Positions 63,335 through 64,000 of a DNA stretch of 64,000 nucleotides are shown here, piece after piece; position 1 is the first letter of the stretch; each line of letters opens with the position of its first letter. A model generated the notes under the pieces. The model did not search any database. It was not told the origin of the DNA and saw only the letters and a list, made by a program, of their open reading frames with translations. This DNA is from Lachnospiraceae bacterium (GTDB lineage: Bacteria; Bacillota; Clostridia; Lachnospirales; Lachnospiraceae), in contig JAFVDW010000094.1 in assembly GCA_017478245.1 (NCBI GenBank), positions 1 to 64,000 on the forward strand. The letters are read 5' to 3'. The position numbers and the translations under genes are program-made.

Positions 63335-64000
63335 TTATTTCTTTTCCCAGGAAAAAGTGTAATTTCCTTCATCCTTCTCCCCGGATTGATTCGTGAGTTG
63401 CTCTTCGGATGTGGATGCAGTCGCAGCTTTTTCTTCCTCGGAAGGATCCGGCAATCCCTTTTCCTTACGCAAAATCTCCATGAACTCTTTGCCTGTAATC
63501 GTCTCCTTCTCAATCAGGAACTCTGCCAGCTTATCCATAATATCTCGATTCTCACGCAGAATTTTCAAAGCCTTTTCATAGCTCTCCTTGATGATTGCAA
63601 CAACCTCTGCATCAATTTCAGCAGCAGTCTTATCACTACAATTCAGAGTAGCACTTCCGTCCAGATAACGGCTCTCCACCGTAGCCAGACCCACCAGACC
63701 GAACTTCTTACTCATACCGTACTGCGTCACCATAGCTCTCGCGATATTGGTTGCTTTCTCAATATCATTTGCCGCACCGGTGGTGACAGTTTCGAACACG
63801 ACCTCCTCCGCAGCGCGTCCTCCCACCAGGCTCACCAACATATCCCGCAGCTCTGCCTCGGTGTTTAAGTATTTCTCTTCCTCAGGCACCTGCATCACAT
63901 ATCCCAATGCTCCCATTGTGCGGGGAACAATGGTAATCTTCTGTACCGGCTCGGAATTCTTCTGCAAGGCACTGATTAGCGCATGTCCTACCTCGTGGTA
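63335..64000 (-). CDS. ftsH: ATP-dependent zinc metalloprotease FtsH, partial (N-terminus beyond window edge)
   Basis: The C-terminal 221 residues are present. The frame at the window edge reads [15 protein letters not shown], containing the HEXXH zinc site of the M41 protease. [40 protein letters not shown] and [20 protein letters not shown] follow, then a low-complexity tail ending FSWEKK. FtsH is a membrane-anchored AAA+ protease that degrades unstable membrane and regulatory proteins, with HflK/HflC as modulators. The AAA+ domain and membrane helices lie outside. Confidence 0.95.
   Translation of the reverse strand, partial: YHEVGHALISALQKNSEPVQKITIVPRTMGALGYVMQVPEEEKYLNTEAELRDMLVSLVGGRAAEEVVFETVTTGAANDIEKATNIARAMVTQYGMSKKFGLVGLATVESRYLDGSATLNCSDKTAAEIDAEVVAIIKESYEKALKILRENRDIMDKLAEFLIEKETITGKEFMEILRKEKGLPDPSEEEKAATASTSEEQLTNQSGEKDEGNYTFSWEKK

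Overview
The window looks like chromosome of an anaerobic Firmicute of the class Clostridia, most likely the family Lachnospiraceae. The reasons are the gene content and order (hrcA-grpE-dnaK-dnaJ under a CIRCE operator, a murB-rapZ-whiA-crh string, HPr kinase, ireB-ruvX-DUF1292, ribonuclease J), strong AGGAGG-type ribosome sites, a type III glutamine synthetase, an Amt-GlnK fusion, and a DUF6465 protein. This is an inference from families and synteny; no 16S rRNA gene is present. Nearly all long genes lie on the minus strand.

Layout. 1-2510: the edge of a PTS EIIC-like transporter, a divergent Crp/Fnr-type regulator and a lipoprotein. 2547-8504: an accessory island downstream of tRNA-Gln(CUG), with three copies of a 46-bp tRNA 3'-end core and three related attachment arms. 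It holds a RelE/ParE toxin-antitoxin pair, an AlbA_2/Schlafen-type protein with internal repeats, a voltage-gated-type potassium channel and several decayed genes, but no recombinase. 8580-17040: type III glutamine synthetase with an attenuated leader, then a minus-strand cluster equivalent to the Bacillus yrzL-yrrK-yrzB...yrrO region (ireB, ruvX, DUF1292, rnj, ylbF, mltG-like, trmR, trhP). 17150-26650: a secreted GH64 beta-1,3-glucanase, a J-domain membrane protein with mtaB, a His-less HPr-fold protein, thiI with its cysteine desulfurase, rsmE and prmA. 26720-35300: an orphan McrB-like AAA+ ATPase, the complete dnaK operon, a histone-H1-like DUF6465 protein and uppP. 35300-45330: a patatin-like lipase, an aminotransferase, a NUDIX hydrolase, the anaerobic glycerol module (glpA/glpB-like, DUF1667, glpK) and Amt-GlnK. 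45330-55050: a second K+ channel, CapA lipoprotein, HflK/HflC, an SGNH hydrolase, an acetyltransferase, a cyclophilin, an alanine/glycine symporter and class II fructose-bisphosphate aldolase. 55300-64000: a lipid kinase, crh-whiA-rapZ-murB, glucokinase, hprK, uvrC and the 3' end of ftsH.

Functional threads. Nitrogen: glnN, amt-glnK and the AGCS symporter each have a recognisable promoter followed by an intrinsic terminator before the start codon, which suggests transcription attenuation. Carbon control: hprK, a Crh-like protein with Glu at the active-site position, glucokinase and a second HPr-fold protein lacking the His motif. tRNA wobble modification: trhP-trmR (mo5U34), thiI-desulfurase (s4U8) and mtaB (ms2t6A37).

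The most notable non-coding structure is a family of about 90-bp palindromic repeats (copies near 12642, 24742, 36206 and 52051; the last flanked by a 12-bp direct repeat) and a second hairpin repeat pair (8582 and 55131) with compensatory stem changes.
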